Of a stretch of DNA of 64,000 nt, positions 1-8,515 are shown one piece after another (within the stretch, counting starts at the first letter, position 1; the number at the start of each line of letters is the position of its first letter). The notes beneath the pieces are model-generated. The model did no database searches and was not told the DNA's origin. It saw only the letters and a list, made by a program, of their open reading frames with translations. The position numbers were made by a program, and so were the translations under genes. Source of the stretch: Dyella tabacisoli (GTDB taxonomy: Bacteria; Pseudomonadota; Gammaproteobacteria; Xanthomonadales; Rhodanobacteraceae); NCBI RefSeq assembly GCF_003350925.1, contig NZ_KZ857176.1:310001-374000 (forward strand). The letters are read 5' to 3'.

Positions 1-206
1 TCCTCGTGGGCTGACGTCTGTTGGGTGCGTCGCGCCTCCAACAACGGTGCTTGTGCAACGGCCTGCCGTGTCGCGGCCTCAAGTGTCAGGGCTATCGCGG
101 GGTCATCCGCCCAAGCCTGGGCAGCGAAGAGCAACATGGCGGCCGACAACGGGCACAGCCAGCGGCGTGCCGGGAAGGCACGCGTACAGATTCGATACGA
201 AAACAT
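1..206 (-). CDS. TolC-family outer membrane efflux protein, N-terminal part only
   Basis: This is the first 68 codons of a gene that runs off the left edge. It begins with an ATG at 206, has a basic N-terminus and a hydrophobic stretch ending in AAQAWA (a signal peptide with a plausible cleavage site), and continues DDPAIALTLEAATRQAVAQA, the usual opening of TolC/CzcC/CusC-type outer-membrane factors, where a first long helix starts with LTLEEAL-like residues. Such proteins form the outer-membrane duct of RND or ABC exporters. The small secreted protein just upstream (279-698) is the kind of gene found in front of heavy-metal RND operons, so a metal exporter is plausible, but the rest of the operon lies outside the window and the substrate is inferred. 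Confidence 0.7.
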   Translation of the reverse strand, partial: MFSYRICTRAFPARRWLCPLSAAMLLFAAQAWADDPAIALTLEAATRQAVAQAPLLEARRTQQTSAHE

Positions 207-278
207 GGAAAGCTCCGGTCACAAAACCATATGGGCCATGCACGCAGGCACGACCACCGAGTGGCTAGCGATCGAGGG

Positions 279-698
279 CTAAATCAATAGGGTGCAGAAC
301 CGCAACGTGGGCGGTAGATCAGGTCGGCGCAACGCAAGGTCTGGCAACGCGACATGCTCAGGTGCATGCACGATCGTTCCCAATAGAGCGGGCGGCGAGG
401 GAGGCAACAGGAGCGGTGGGACCACCGGCACACGCGCATCTTGTGTCGATGTCGTGTTGCTGCTGCAGTGCTCCGTGCAACGAGGATCCGAACTCGAATG
501 GACCTGTTTGGATGCGGACGGCGCTTTGGAGGCCGCAGCCATGACGGCACAGTCACCGGTCAAGGCTGTATTTGCCGGTACCGTCGGTAGCGAACAGATG
601 TAACTCGCCATGGCCATCTGTTGAAACAACAGGCAAAACAGCACGGTACCTATCCAGAGGATACGGCGACGGCGGCTGAGGTGGTGGCGCTTGGACAT
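279..698 (-). CDS. Small secreted hypothetical protein upstream of efflux gene
   Basis: A 139-residue protein starting MSKRHH at 698, chosen because a Lys/Arg-rich N-terminus is followed at once by a hydrophobic segment (ILWIGTVLFCLLF) ending in MAMA, a good signal peptide; upstream in-frame codons give unlikely sequence. The mature part is small, rich in Ser, Pro and Ala, with Cys residues near CTEHCS and a proline-rich centre. It precedes the TolC-family gene by 72 bases on the same strand, as small CzcI/CopL-like proteins do in metal-efflux operons. I do not recognise the family with certainty; periplasmic location is supported, metal binding is only inferred. Confidence 0.55.
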   Translation of the reverse strand: MSKRHHLSRRRRILWIGTVLFCLLFQQMAMASYICSLPTVPANTALTGDCAVMAAASKAPSASKQVHSSSDPRCTEHCSSNTTSTQDARVPVVPPLLLPPSPPALLGTIVHAPEHVALPDLALRRPDLPPTLRFCTLLI

Positions 699-760
699 GG
701 CGCGCGCATGATAACGCACCTGGATGCGGGTCCTGTCAAGGGCTTTTTGTCGACAAATAG

Positions 761-785
761 CAAAGGCCCCACCAGGGGGCCTTTG
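761..785 (-). terminator. Stem-loop after leucine dehydrogenase
   Basis: A perfect 10-bp stem (CAAAGGCCCC at 761-770 with its complement at 776-785) around the 5-base loop ACCAG lies 29 bases past the leucine dehydrogenase stop. The tail on the minus strand (CTATTTGTC) is only modestly T-rich, and a 12-bp palindrome TTTGTCGACAAA follows at 746-757. It probably ends the dehydrogenase transcript before the next minus-strand gene. Confidence 0.6.
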
Positions 786-813
786 CTTGATGAAACACCT
801 GCGCCAGCGGGAT

Positions 814-1914
814 TTACTGCCCGCGCATGCGACCGGCAAAACGTGGACCATTGCCCATGTGCGGCAGCTTGATCTTGCCGATGGCGCTGATGCGCTCTTC
901 GGCCAGACGGTCGGCGGCCTTGTAGGTCGGCACGCCTTCGGTCTTGGAGATTTCGAAGATGCGGCCCAGGTTGTAGTAGATGGTGCGCATCATGCGCATC
1001 GCGCGTTCGCGGTTGTAGCCGTCGATTTCCAGCGACACGTTCATCACGCCGCCGGCGTTGACAGCGTAGTCGGGCGCGTAAAGCACGCCGCGACGGGTCA
1101 GTTCGTCGCCGATCGCGTCGGTGGCGAGCTGGTTGTTGGCCGCGCCGCAGATGATCTTGGCCTTGATGCGGTCAATGGTCTGCTCGTTGAGCGTGCCGCC
1201 CAGCGCGCACGGCGAATACACATCGGCGTCGACGTCGTAGATTTCGTCCAGGCCGACCGCTTCGCAACCCAGCTCATCGACGCAACGCTGCACGGCGTCT
1301 TTGTTGATGTCGGTGACGAACACTTTGGCGCCCTGTTCGCGCAGCAGCTTGATGAACTCGCTGCCGACATGGCCCGCGCCTTGCACGGCGTAGCTGTATT
1401 TGCCGACGTCTTCATTGCCATGCTTGAACTGCAGTGCAGCCATCAGGCCCTGCAGGGTACCGAACGCGGTGAACGGCGACGGATCGCCCGAACCGCCATG
1501 CACCTGATGCACGCCGGTGACGTATTCGGTTTCGCGGAACACGTATTCCATATCGTTGACGTCGATACCGACGTCTTCGGCGGTGATGTAACGACCGTTC
1601 AACGAGTTGACGAAACGGCCGAAAGCGCGGAACAGCGCCTCGGACTTGTCCTTGCTCGGATCGCCGATGATGACCGCCTTGCCGCCGCCCAGGTTCAGGC
1701 CGGCCACCGCGTTCTTGTAGGTCATGCCGCGCGACAGACGCAGCACGTCGTTCACGGCATCCTGCTCGCTCTTGTACGGCCACATGCGCAGGCCGCCGAG
1801 GGCCGGACCAAGCACAGTGTTATGGACAGCGATGATGGCTTTCAGGCCGGCATCTTTGTTGTGGCAAAAGACCACTTCTTCGTGGCCGGTCTGGGCGATG
1901 GTTTCAAAGATCAT
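814..1914 (-). CDS. ldh: Leucine dehydrogenase (Glu/Leu/Phe/Val dehydrogenase family)
   Basis: A 366-residue NAD-dependent amino acid dehydrogenase that reversibly deaminates branched-chain amino acids to their 2-oxo acids, feeding branched-chain catabolism or branched fatty acid priming. The start MIFETIAQTG at 1914 gives the usual family length. Residues 38-80 carry the substrate site (GPALGGLRMW, Lys67 in TYKNAV, Lys79 in LGGGKA), matching the two lysines of Bacillus leucine dehydrogenase; Asp114 in AEDVG is the expected catalytic acid; the Rossmann motif GAGHVG is at 179-184. The gene is monocistronic by layout, with a hairpin behind it and a terminator-like hairpin in its leader (1976-2022), which could make it attenuated. 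Isobutyryl-CoA mutase further along the window uses downstream products of valine breakdown, but the loci are not linked. Confidence 0.9.
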   Translation of the reverse strand: MIFETIAQTGHEEVVFCHNKDAGLKAIIAVHNTVLGPALGGLRMWPYKSEQDAVNDVLRLSRGMTYKNAVAGLNLGGGKAVIIGDPSKDKSEALFRAFGRFVNSLNGRYITAEDVGIDVNDMEYVFRETEYVTGVHQVHGGSGDPSPFTAFGTLQGLMAALQFKHGNEDVGKYSYAVQGAGHVGSEFIKLLREQGAKVFVTDINKDAVQRCVDELGCEAVGLDEIYDVDADVYSPCALGGTLNEQTIDRIKAKIICGAANNQLATDAIGDELTRRGVLYAPDYAVNAGGVMNVSLEIDGYNRERAMRMMRTIYYNLGRIFEISKTEGVPTYKAADRLAEERISAIGKIKLPHMGNGPRFAGRMRGQ

Positions 1915-1975
1915 GGAACGCTTGACTCCGTGAGGGGGCGCCGGGTACGTCGAGTGACGATCCGGCCAAGGCACT

Positions 1976-2022
1976 GAAAAAACGGAAAAACCGCCGCTTC
2001 TTGTGGGGCAGAAGCGGCGGTT
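1976..2022 (-). terminator. Strong intrinsic-terminator hairpin in the leader of leucine dehydrogenase
   Basis: A perfect 13-bp stem (AACCGCCGCTTCT at 1989-2001, complement at 2010-2022) encloses an 8-base loop. On the minus strand it is followed by TTTTCCGTTTTTTC, a classic intrinsic terminator. It sits about 60-75 bases upstream of the dehydrogenase start codon with no convincing minus-strand gene in front of it, so it either ends an unseen small transcript or acts as an attenuator in the dehydrogenase leader. Confidence 0.7.
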
Positions 2023-2466
2023 GGACGGCGTAGTTTAGTACTTGGCGCTCGATGGCTACATTGCGGCGCAGCATTTAAGGGCTTCAGCCCGCTCTCTAAC
2101 CGGATCAGGGGGATGAGAAAAAGCAGGCCCGTGTACGCGGTGGTCGGCGCGCAGGGAGGGGTGCGGCGGCTTGGGACGTACACGGGCCTTTATGCATGCT
2201 GCAAGAAGTGGGCAAGTTGCGTCTTGTGCTTATTGTTTGTTGTCTGTGCGGAATTAGGCATAGGCGGTGGGGTGTCGCTAGGTTGTCGCCTGCGGCGGTT
2301 TTCGAACCCCTGCCGGGGTCCGAGTCACTTTATGGCTGCCGGAAACGGGAGAGCGTGCTAACTACCTACCCCGAAGCTTTCGGATGGCTCTGGCGGGACC
2401 CGGCTGCGACGCTTGCGACTTCACCCAAGGGGAAGGGTAGCGATGACGTCCATCTGGCATTGGCCT
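2023..2466. other. Gene-poor region with a second large hairpin
   Basis: No convincing protein gene was seen in these 444 bases. The notable element is a perfect 13-bp inverted repeat, AGGCCCGTGTACG at 2125-2137 and its complement at 2177-2189, with a 39-base loop; read on the minus strand it is followed by TGCTTTTTCTC, so it also looks terminator-like. A short GGGCT-TC-AGCCC hairpin is at 2079-2090. Around 2300-2345 the text TTTTCGAACCCC...GTCACTTT resembles xanthomonad dispersed repeat debris. Confidence 0.5.
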
Positions 2467-2616
2467 CAATATTTCCCCAAGGGCACGGACCTCTCGGTCT
2501 ACTCCCAAGCTAAACTCGATGCCGCAGCTCAAGAGTTGAATGAACGACCAAGGCAAACGCTCAACTTTGAAACATCGGCCGAACGATTCCAGCAAGGTGT
2601 TGCAACGACCGACTGA
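2467..2616 (+). pseudogene. IS30-family transposase, C-terminal remnant
   Basis: The frame reads QYFPKGTDLSVYSQAKLDAA and continues through LNERPRQTLNFETSAERF to a stop at 2616. This is the conserved end of IS30-family transposases, after the catalytic Glu of the DDE core. Homology begins abruptly at 2467; the preceding in-frame residues are unrelated, and no other transposase part or paired terminal repeat is visible. It is therefore a dead 50-codon scrap marking an old insertion next to the orphan ChW/ricin gene. About 48 bases further on the text is TCATGTATCAAAGG, which might be an element end but cannot be confirmed. Confidence 0.75.
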
Positions 2617-2845
2617 AGTCGCCACCCAATGCGGACACTTCATGTATCAAAGGCGGTGTGTGGCGGGTGGTTAATGTGCAGACGGCACGCATGGCGGAGT
2701 GACGCAGCGAACGGGTGCGTTCACGCCTGCTTGCCCGATTGAGACACTGGGTCAACCGACTGTGGTGTGGCGACCCATAATGGGAAAGTTCGAGCAACCG
2801 TGTGAGGCGGTTGCACTAGTGACGGCTATCAGGGGGAAGGCAAGG

Positions 2846-4906
2846 ATGACGGTGCGCTTCGATGTGCTTGCTCACATCCAGAATGAGGGGGACGTGCATG
2901 CGGGACCCGGCGAATACGTTGGAACGCGCGGCACCGGCCAGCGCCTGGAAGGTTTCGCCATCACGCTGGAGCCATGGACGCGCGGCCTGGGGCTGCGCTA
3001 TCGGGCTGATCTCCGCGGGCAAGGCGATACCGGCTGGGTGGCAGGCGGCCTGTTCGTCGGTACCCGCGGACAGGGCCGGGCGCTCGAAGGTTTCCGCGTC
3101 GAACTGAGCGGCGAATGCTTGGCCGACTACGACGTGCTCTATATGGCGAACATCAGCGGTGGCGGCGACACCGAGTGGCTGGCCAACGGCGAGTATTGCG
3201 GCCTGCGCGGACAGGGGCGCTATATCGACGGTCTGGCGATCAGGATCATGCCGCGCAGGCCAGACTACAGGGTGCTGGTCTCCAAGGCGGCCTCACGCAA
3301 CGGCAAGCCGCTGGCGATCACGGCCTCGGGATCGCCCCGCAGCGCGGACGTGGTGGTCTCGGCGCTGGACGGCAGCGATCTGCAAACGTGGGACCGTCGC
3401 CCGGTGTGCGGCGCGGAAGGGTATGCGCTGATAAATCGGGCGAGGCCGAATATGTGCATCGCGCGCGGCCCGGGCCCGCAGGCCGTGCTCAAGCACGTGT
3501 CGGAAATCGATACGAACGACCACTGCCTCTGGCTTGACGACACCGTTCCGGGCGATTGGAACGCGATCCGTTCGAAGACCGATCTCGAACTCAAGCTCAA
3601 CATGCGCGGCGATCCGCCTTATGCCGACCAGGGCAATGCCTTGATCGTCCACCCCTGGTCGCGCGCGGCGGCGAACGAGTTGTGGCAATCAAGGAAACTC
3701 GGCTGCGATCTGATCGCCGGCACCGACGCCGTTGCCACTGGCGACATCCTGCGCGCCATCCATCAGAGTTGTTATCCCGATCTTTTCAAGGGCGCGTTGA
3801 CGTTTCAGTCATCCGACATCAGCAGGATCGCCTTCGATTTCGCCTGCGCTCCCATGGTCGGCGTCCCGTTTTCCGAGATCCCCATGGACCCGGCGGATCC
3901 TTCGTCCCTGGCGGCTTTCGTCGTGGCGTTCGAAGGCATCGAGCTTACGGTCGAGGGGGCGGATGGAGCGTGGACAGCCACGGCTTCCCTGGAGATGCTG
4001 GCGAGAGTTCGTTTCCAGACCTATGGGTCGTCGCCGGTCTACATGATGACGTTGGAGTTGCTGAAAGGCTGGCTGCGGGTGGAACGGCATCCCGAGGCCG
4101 AGGCACGCCTCAACGAGTTGCTCATGCCCTGGCTGATCGCGCATTTCAATCTGCAGATTTTTGCCCCCTTGCGTATACCTCTGGTTGGACTGCCGGGCAA
4201 TCAGTTCAGCGCGCCGGTGGTGACCGTGCAGCCTCCCTGCGTGACAGCAGCCTTCGCCAAGGCGCCCCATACGACCATTGCGCCTCGCCCCACCGCTTGG
4301 CCGTTCGGCAGGGTGTTGACAGGGATCGGCACGTCCACGCTGGATACGGTGCTGGGCGAAACGCTTGCAGGCATCGAGGTCTACGATTCGTGGACGTACA
4401 CGGATCCCGGTCGCAGCTTCGACTTGCGGGTCTACTATCGGATTCGCCTCGGCAACCCGCACTTCAGCATCTTTCCGTCATCCGGTAACCAGTGCCGGTT
4501 GCGCATCGATCTGCGCGGCGACGGCGTCTTCGAAATCCGCGACGACTTCAACCCGCGGGTCTGGAGCGACGGCTACGTCAATTGCAGCGGCCGCCTTATC
4601 GTCAAGGACGATAAAACGATCGAGGTCGTGGTGGAATCGATCGACGCCATCGTGTTCGATTGGAGCGTTGCCGGCGAGGTGTACCCCGACGTGACGCTTG
4701 CGTTCGGTGTAGCCACCGGCAAGGTAGCGTCCGACTATCTGCGCGGCAGATCGTTCACGCTCTACAGCCTTCCCACGATCAAGGCCGGCATCGCCGGGCG
4801 CAACTTTGAGATCACTTTGCGCGACCTTGATGTGGGGGGCTTTGCCGATACAGAGCAGCGGCCGATGGCGCTGGTGACGGGGATGGCGACGGTCGCGGTG
4901 AAGTGA
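2846..4906 (+). CDS. Large orphan protein with ChW-like repeats and a ricin-type domain
   Basis: A 686-residue protein of unknown function. The start at 2846 is chosen because AGGGGGAAGG lies 5 bases upstream. Residues about 1-125 hold three repeats of roughly 42 residues, each with G-[DT]-x-G/W-[VL]-x-x-G-x-[YF]-x-G-x-R-G-x-G-[RQ]-x-[LI]-[ED]-G-[FL], the pattern of ChW (clostridial hydrophobic W) repeats that bind surfaces. Residues about 130-290 resemble a ricin-type beta-trefoil: LQTWDRRP, DHCLWLDD and ANELWQSR are QxW-like ends. The C-terminal 390 residues start CDLIAGTDAVATGDILRAIH and are beta-rich; they faintly recall TULIP/P47-like lipid-binding folds, which is a guess. No signal peptide or membrane segment is seen. 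The gene stands alone after a transposase remnant, fitting acquisition; a secreted or contact-delivered toxin or lectin is possible. Confidence 0.75.
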   Translation: MTVRFDVLAHIQNEGDVHAGPGEYVGTRGTGQRLEGFAITLEPWTRGLGLRYRADLRGQGDTGWVAGGLFVGTRGQGRALEGFRVELSGECLADYDVLYMANISGGGDTEWLANGEYCGLRGQGRYIDGLAIRIMPRRPDYRVLVSKAASRNGKPLAITASGSPRSADVVVSALDGSDLQTWDRRPVCGAEGYALINRARPNMCIARGPGPQAVLKHVSEIDTNDHCLWLDDTVPGDWNAIRSKTDLELKLNMRGDPPYADQGNALIVHPWSRAAANELWQSRKLGCDLIAGTDAVATGDILRAIHQSCYPDLFKGALTFQSSDISRIAFDFACAPMVGVPFSEIPMDPADPSSLAAFVVAFEGIELTVEGADGAWTATASLEMLARVRFQTYGSSPVYMMTLELLKGWLRVERHPEAEARLNELLMPWLIAHFNLQIFAPLRIPLVGLPGNQFSAPVVTVQPPCVTAAFAKAPHTTIAPRPTAWPFGRVLTGIGTSTLDTVLGETLAGIEVYDSWTYTDPGRSFDLRVYYRIRLGNPHFSIFPSSGNQCRLRIDLRGDGVFEIRDDFNPRVWSDGYVNCSGRLIVKDDKTIEVVVESIDAIVFDWSVAGEVYPDVTLAFGVATGKVASDYLRGRSFTLYSLPTIKAGIAGRNFEITLRDLDVGGFADTEQRPMALVTGMATVAVK

Positions 4907-5019
4907 CGCCGCGCGCGTTGCCGTTCACACCGCCATCCGGGCCGCGATGGGGGGCAGGTAGCCCATCGCTGGTGCAGGATGCCGGCAAAGCGCTCCGCTG
5001 CTTCCGCCCGCTCGCCAAG

Positions 5020-5110
5020 GGGCGGTAAGGCCCGCAGGGGACTCGGCGTGGGCGACGGATCGGGGTGGCCTTTTTCGTTGGTCACTTTCTCTTGGCAAAG
5101 CGATTCGGCC
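5020..5110. repeat. Possible xanthomonad dispersed repeat
   Basis: The intergenic text around 5060-5110 (GGGGTGGCCTTTTTCGTTGG followed by TCACTTTCTCTTGGC) resembles a non-coding element that recurs in xanthomonad genomes and is often miscalled as a gene on the other strand (KVTNEKGHP). Only weak echoes occur elsewhere in this window, near 2300-2345. The rest of 4907-5172 shows nothing else. Confidence 0.3.
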
Positions 5111-5172
5111 ATCGGCAGGTGGCCAAAAGCCCGCCGCAGGCGAACCAGCTCACCGCACAATCGCCGACAAGC

Positions 5173-6585
5173 TCAGTGCGCTGCGCCCACAGCCAACCGA
5201 CTACGCCTCCGCCCATAACCAAAATAAACCACACAGCCCAACACCAACCACAACGTGAAACGCACATAAGTGATAAACGGCAGCCCCCAAATCAACCAAC
5301 AAGAAAAGCCAACCCCAATCAGCGGAATCAGCGGTACCCAAGGCGTGCGAAAAGGACGATGCAATTCAGGCTGGCGTATACGCAACACCGCCACCGCAGT
5401 GCAGATGACGATGAAAGCCCCAAGCACCCCAATATTCACCAGCTTGGCCAGTTCGTTCAACGGAAACAGTCCCGCCGCCACGGCGGTCACGCTGCCCAGC
5501 AAAACAGTCGCGCGATGCGGTGTGCGCCAGACTGGATGCACGTCGGCAAACCAGGCTGGCAGCAGACCATCGCGGCCTAAACTGAAACCGATGCGTGCGC
5601 CCGCCATCAAGTTGGCGAAGATCACGCTGGTGATGCCGCAAACCGAAGCCAGCGAAATCACCACCATCGCCCAGGGCAAGCCAATGCGAGTGAATGCGCC
5701 TGCGACGGGGGCGTCGTTATTGAGCGTGGTGTAGGGCACGATGCCGGTCAGCACCAGGCAAATGGCGAAGTACAACAACATCGCAATGCCCAGGGACAAC
5801 AGCACCGCACGCGGTAGATCGCGCTGCGGGTTCTTGGATTCTTCGGCTGCCGTGGTCAGCATGTCGTAGCCGAACACCGCGAAGAACACCACGGCTGCGC
5901 CGGTGACTACGCCATGCATGCCGAACGGCATGAACGGGTGCCAGCGTTCGGGTTTCACATAAGCGGCGCCGGCGATCACGATCAACGCCGCGCCGGCGAC
6001 CTTGATCGCAACAATCAGGGTATTGAAGCGCGCGCCCCATTCCATCCGTATGGCGAGCAGGGCAGTGATGGCTATCGAAATCAATATCGCCGGAAGATTG
6101 ACCACGCGGCCTGGCGCACTGCCCCAGGCGCCTTGCGCCCATAGCGGCAGCGGAATGCCGGCGGCTTCCAGCAAGGCTTGGGCATACCCTGACCAGCCCA
6201 CGGCTACTACGGCGGCGATAAGCGCGTATTCCAGCAATAGATCCCAGCCGATGATCCAGCCGGCGAATTCACCGAGAACCGCATAGCCATAGGTGTAGGC
6301 GCTGCCCGACACGGGGATCAAGCCGGCGAACTCCGCATAACATAGTCCTGCCGCCGCACTGGCGATGCCGGCGATCAGAAACGACAGCAACACCGCTGGG
6401 CCTGCTTGCGTCGCGGCCACGGTGCCGGTCAGTACAAAGATGCCCACGCCGATGATGCCGCCCAGACCGATCGCAGTGAGTTGCCATAGCCCAAGCACAC
6501 GACGCAATCCACTACCGCCCTTGGCCGCCTCGTTTTGCAGGCTTGCCACCGATTTACGGCGGGTCATGTCGTTGATAATACTCAT
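5173..6585 (-). CDS. APC-family amino acid permease
   Basis: A 470-residue inner-membrane transporter with about 12-13 hydrophobic segments. After a 30-residue cytoplasmic N-terminus, TAIGLGGIIGVGIFVLTG is the signature helix 1 of the APC superfamily (unwound GxGIF substrate site), and AEFAGLIPVSGSAYTY is the conserved helix 3 region of the cationic-amino-acid/YfnA-type branch. Such permeases import amino acids by proton symport or exchange. It is the last gene of the minus-strand array that carries the hydroxyproline genes, so proline, hydroxyproline or a related amino acid is a reasonable but unproven substrate. Spacing to the DUF885 gene is 134 bases and contains a dispersed repeat, so it may have its own promoter. 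Confidence 0.85.
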   Translation of the reverse strand: MSIINDMTRRKSVASLQNEAAKGGSGLRRVLGLWQLTAIGLGGIIGVGIFVLTGTVAATQAGPAVLLSFLIAGIASAAAGLCYAEFAGLIPVSGSAYTYGYAVLGEFAGWIIGWDLLLEYALIAAVVAVGWSGYAQALLEAAGIPLPLWAQGAWGSAPGRVVNLPAILISIAITALLAIRMEWGARFNTLIVAIKVAGAALIVIAGAAYVKPERWHPFMPFGMHGVVTGAAVVFFAVFGYDMLTTAAEESKNPQRDLPRAVLLSLGIAMLLYFAICLVLTGIVPYTTLNNDAPVAGAFTRIGLPWAMVVISLASVCGITSVIFANLMAGARIGFSLGRDGLLPAWFADVHPVWRTPHRATVLLGSVTAVAAGLFPLNELAKLVNIGVLGAFIVICTAVAVLRIRQPELHRPFRTPWVPLIPLIGVGFSCWLIWGLPFITYVRFTLWLVLGCVVYFGYGRRRSRLAVGAAH

Positions 6586-6630
6586 GGGCTTTTCCGTGTG
6601 GCTGGTGCGGTGATGGCTGAGAGAGGCGGG

Positions 6631-6710
6631 GTTTTGCTCCTCCCCCTACTGGTCTCGAAAAGGGGGCTCCCTACGGCCGTAGGGGGAGGCTGGGAGGGGG
6701 TAAACCCCAC
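6631..6710. repeat. GC-rich dispersed repeat, family A, copy 1
   Basis: The block contains TCCCCCTACTGGTCTCGAAA, then a CTCCCTACGGCCGTAGGGG inverted repeat and GGAGGCTGGGAGGGGGT. The same parts in the same order occur at 22251-22380 and 44606-44815. It lies between two minus-strand genes and is non-coding; its long G/C inverted repeats could form transcript hairpins. Confidence 0.7.
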
Positions 6711-6719
6711 GACCAAGGT

Positions 6720-8492
6720 TCATTCCCTCTCACCTTTGCCGTCATCGGCATAAGGCGATACACCATCCTCGGCGATAAACCGATCGACGCGTTGCTGCAG
6801 CACCGGCAGCGGTACCGAGCCGAGCGACAACACGGTGTCGTGGAACGCGCGCAGGTCGAATTTTTCGCCTAAAGCTTTTTCCGCTTTCGCACGCGCATCG
6901 ACGATGGCGAGTTCGCCGAGGTAGTACGACAACGCTTGCCCAGGCCAGGCGATATAGCGATCCACCTCGGTTTCGATCTCGTGTTCGCTCAATGCGGTGT
7001 TTTCGCGCATATAGGTCTGCGCCTGCTCGCGGCTCCAGCCGAGATGATGGATGCCGGTATCGACCACCAGGCGACAGGCCCGCCACATTTGATAGCTGAG
7101 ATAACCGAAGCGGTCGTAGGGCGTGTCATACATCTCCATTTCCACGCCCAGCTTTTCCGAGTACAGCGCCCAACCTTCGCCAAAAGCGGAGATATAGGTG
7201 TAGCGGCGAAAATCCGGCAGGCCCTGGTGCTCGGCGGCCAACGGCATTTGCAGGGCATGGCCCGGCGACGACTCATGCAAGGTCAGTGCGGCGAGTGAAT
7301 ACAGCGGTCGCGATGGCAGGTCGTAGGTGTTGAGCATGTAAAGGCCGGGGCCGCCACGGCCACCGGTGTAAAACGGTGCGAGGTCCGGTGGCACGGGCTC
7401 GATCGCGAAACGCTGGCGCGGCAGTCGGCCGATGTACTGACCTATTTTTCCGTCCACGCGTTTAGCCAGCCAAGACGCATTCTTGAGCAACTCGTCGGCG
7501 CTTTTGGGATAAAACTTAGGGTCGGTACGCAGGTAGTGCAGAAACTCAGCGAAACTGCCTTTAAAGCCAGTGTCGCGAATGGTCTGCTCCATGCTGGAGT
7601 GAATTTGCGCGACCTCTTGCAGGCCCAGGCTGTGGATCGCCTCCGGGGTCATGTCCAGCGTGGTGTATTCGCGGATCTGCGACTGATAGAACGCCTTGCC
7701 ATCCGGCATCGCTTCCGCGGCGAGCGTGGTACGCGCCTGCTTCATGTATTCGTTGCGGATAAAGCCGAGCAATTTGACGTAGGCCGGAATCACCGCGTTT
7801 TGAATCGCATCGCGCGCCTCAATACGCAGTTTGGTTTGCTCGGCTGCCGGGATGATGTCCGGCATTTTCTTGAACGGCGTATAGAACAGATTGCCGTCGC
7901 CCTTGGCGTCGATCACATCGGCAATGGATTGGTCGCGCCCGGTCAGCGTTACGCGAGGCAGGCTGAAACCGCGCGCCAGTCCGGCGCGCATATTGACGAT
8001 CTGTTCGTCGAAATAACGCGGAATGTCGTGCAGTTGTTGAATGTAGCGGCGATAGCTGGCGGCATCGCGCATCGGTTTGCGTGCGGTGAAGCCCAGGTTG
8101 GTCCAGAACGCGGTATCGCTGTTGAACGGCATTTGCCACATGCGGTTGCGCTGGGCGGCAAGCAGGGTTTCGATCTGGTTGCGATATACCGCGTAGTTGA
8201 TCGGATCGTCGCCGTGCAGATCCTTTGCTGAAATCGCATCGAGCTGCTGCAGCACATCGGCCCAATGCCGTTCGCGCATCGCCTGGGTAGCGGCGTCTAC
8301 CTGAGGCAGATGATCGGCCTGCTCGCCTTGTTGATTCTCGTCGTCTTCGCCGCTGAACTGGGTTTGCCGCCAGGCCCATTCCTGCGTATAGATCGCATGA
8401 AAGCGCTTGCCGGCATCGTCGCTGGCATGTGCCTGGATGGCACAGACGGCGATGCCGGCGGCACAGGTCAGGCGGGTGATCCATGCATTCAT
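6720..8492 (-). CDS. DUF885 secreted metallopeptidase-like protein
   Basis: A 590-residue protein with a signal peptide (hydrophobic AAGIAVCAIQAHAS) and the DUF885 fold over the rest. The motif TLHESSPGHALQ, about residues 409-420, is the family's HExxxGH-type zinc site, with conserved downstream GEGWALYSE providing further ligands or catalytic residues. DUF885 proteins are exported peptidase-like enzymes that are widespread in xanthomonads but mostly uncharacterised. Here it follows the M24 peptidase gene by 23 bases on the same strand, so it belongs to the hydroxyproline array; releasing small proline- or hydroxyproline-containing peptides in the periplasm would fit, as inference. Length is normal for the family. 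Confidence 0.85.
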   Translation of the reverse strand: MNAWITRLTCAAGIAVCAIQAHASDDAGKRFHAIYTQEWAWRQTQFSGEDDENQQGEQADHLPQVDAATQAMRERHWADVLQQLDAISAKDLHGDDPINYAVYRNQIETLLAAQRNRMWQMPFNSDTAFWTNLGFTARKPMRDAASYRRYIQQLHDIPRYFDEQIVNMRAGLARGFSLPRVTLTGRDQSIADVIDAKGDGNLFYTPFKKMPDIIPAAEQTKLRIEARDAIQNAVIPAYVKLLGFIRNEYMKQARTTLAAEAMPDGKAFYQSQIREYTTLDMTPEAIHSLGLQEVAQIHSSMEQTIRDTGFKGSFAEFLHYLRTDPKFYPKSADELLKNASWLAKRVDGKIGQYIGRLPRQRFAIEPVPPDLAPFYTGGRGGPGLYMLNTYDLPSRPLYSLAALTLHESSPGHALQMPLAAEHQGLPDFRRYTYISAFGEGWALYSEKLGVEMEMYDTPYDRFGYLSYQMWRACRLVVDTGIHHLGWSREQAQTYMRENTALSEHEIETEVDRYIAWPGQALSYYLGELAIVDARAKAEKALGEKFDLRAFHDTVLSLGSVPLPVLQQRVDRFIAEDGVSPYADDGKGERE

Positions 8493-8515
8493 GACGCTAC
8501 TCCGGCGATGGGCGA

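Noticed and set aside
724-1977. A 417-codon plus-strand frame over leucine dehydrogenase
   Set aside because: Shadow of the dehydrogenase, which has all catalytic residues on the other strand.
1914-2075. Leader peptide with FFRFF in front of leucine dehydrogenase
   Set aside because: The Phe codons come from the terminator T-tract, lie after the hairpin and not before it, and the frame runs past the gene start, so it does not fit an amino-acid attenuator.
2300-2345. tRNA T-arm-like text GGGGTTCGAA on the minus strand
   Set aside because: No acceptor, D or anticodon arm can be drawn around it; better explained as dispersed repeat debris.
2362-2643. A 93-codon minus-strand frame over the IS30 remnant
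   Set aside because: Antisense to a recognisable transposase end on the plus strand.
4762-5160. A 132-codon minus-strand frame reading KVTNEKGHPDPSPTPSPLRA
   Set aside because: It is a translation of a dispersed non-coding repeat often miscalled as a gene and it overlaps the end of the ChW/ricin gene.
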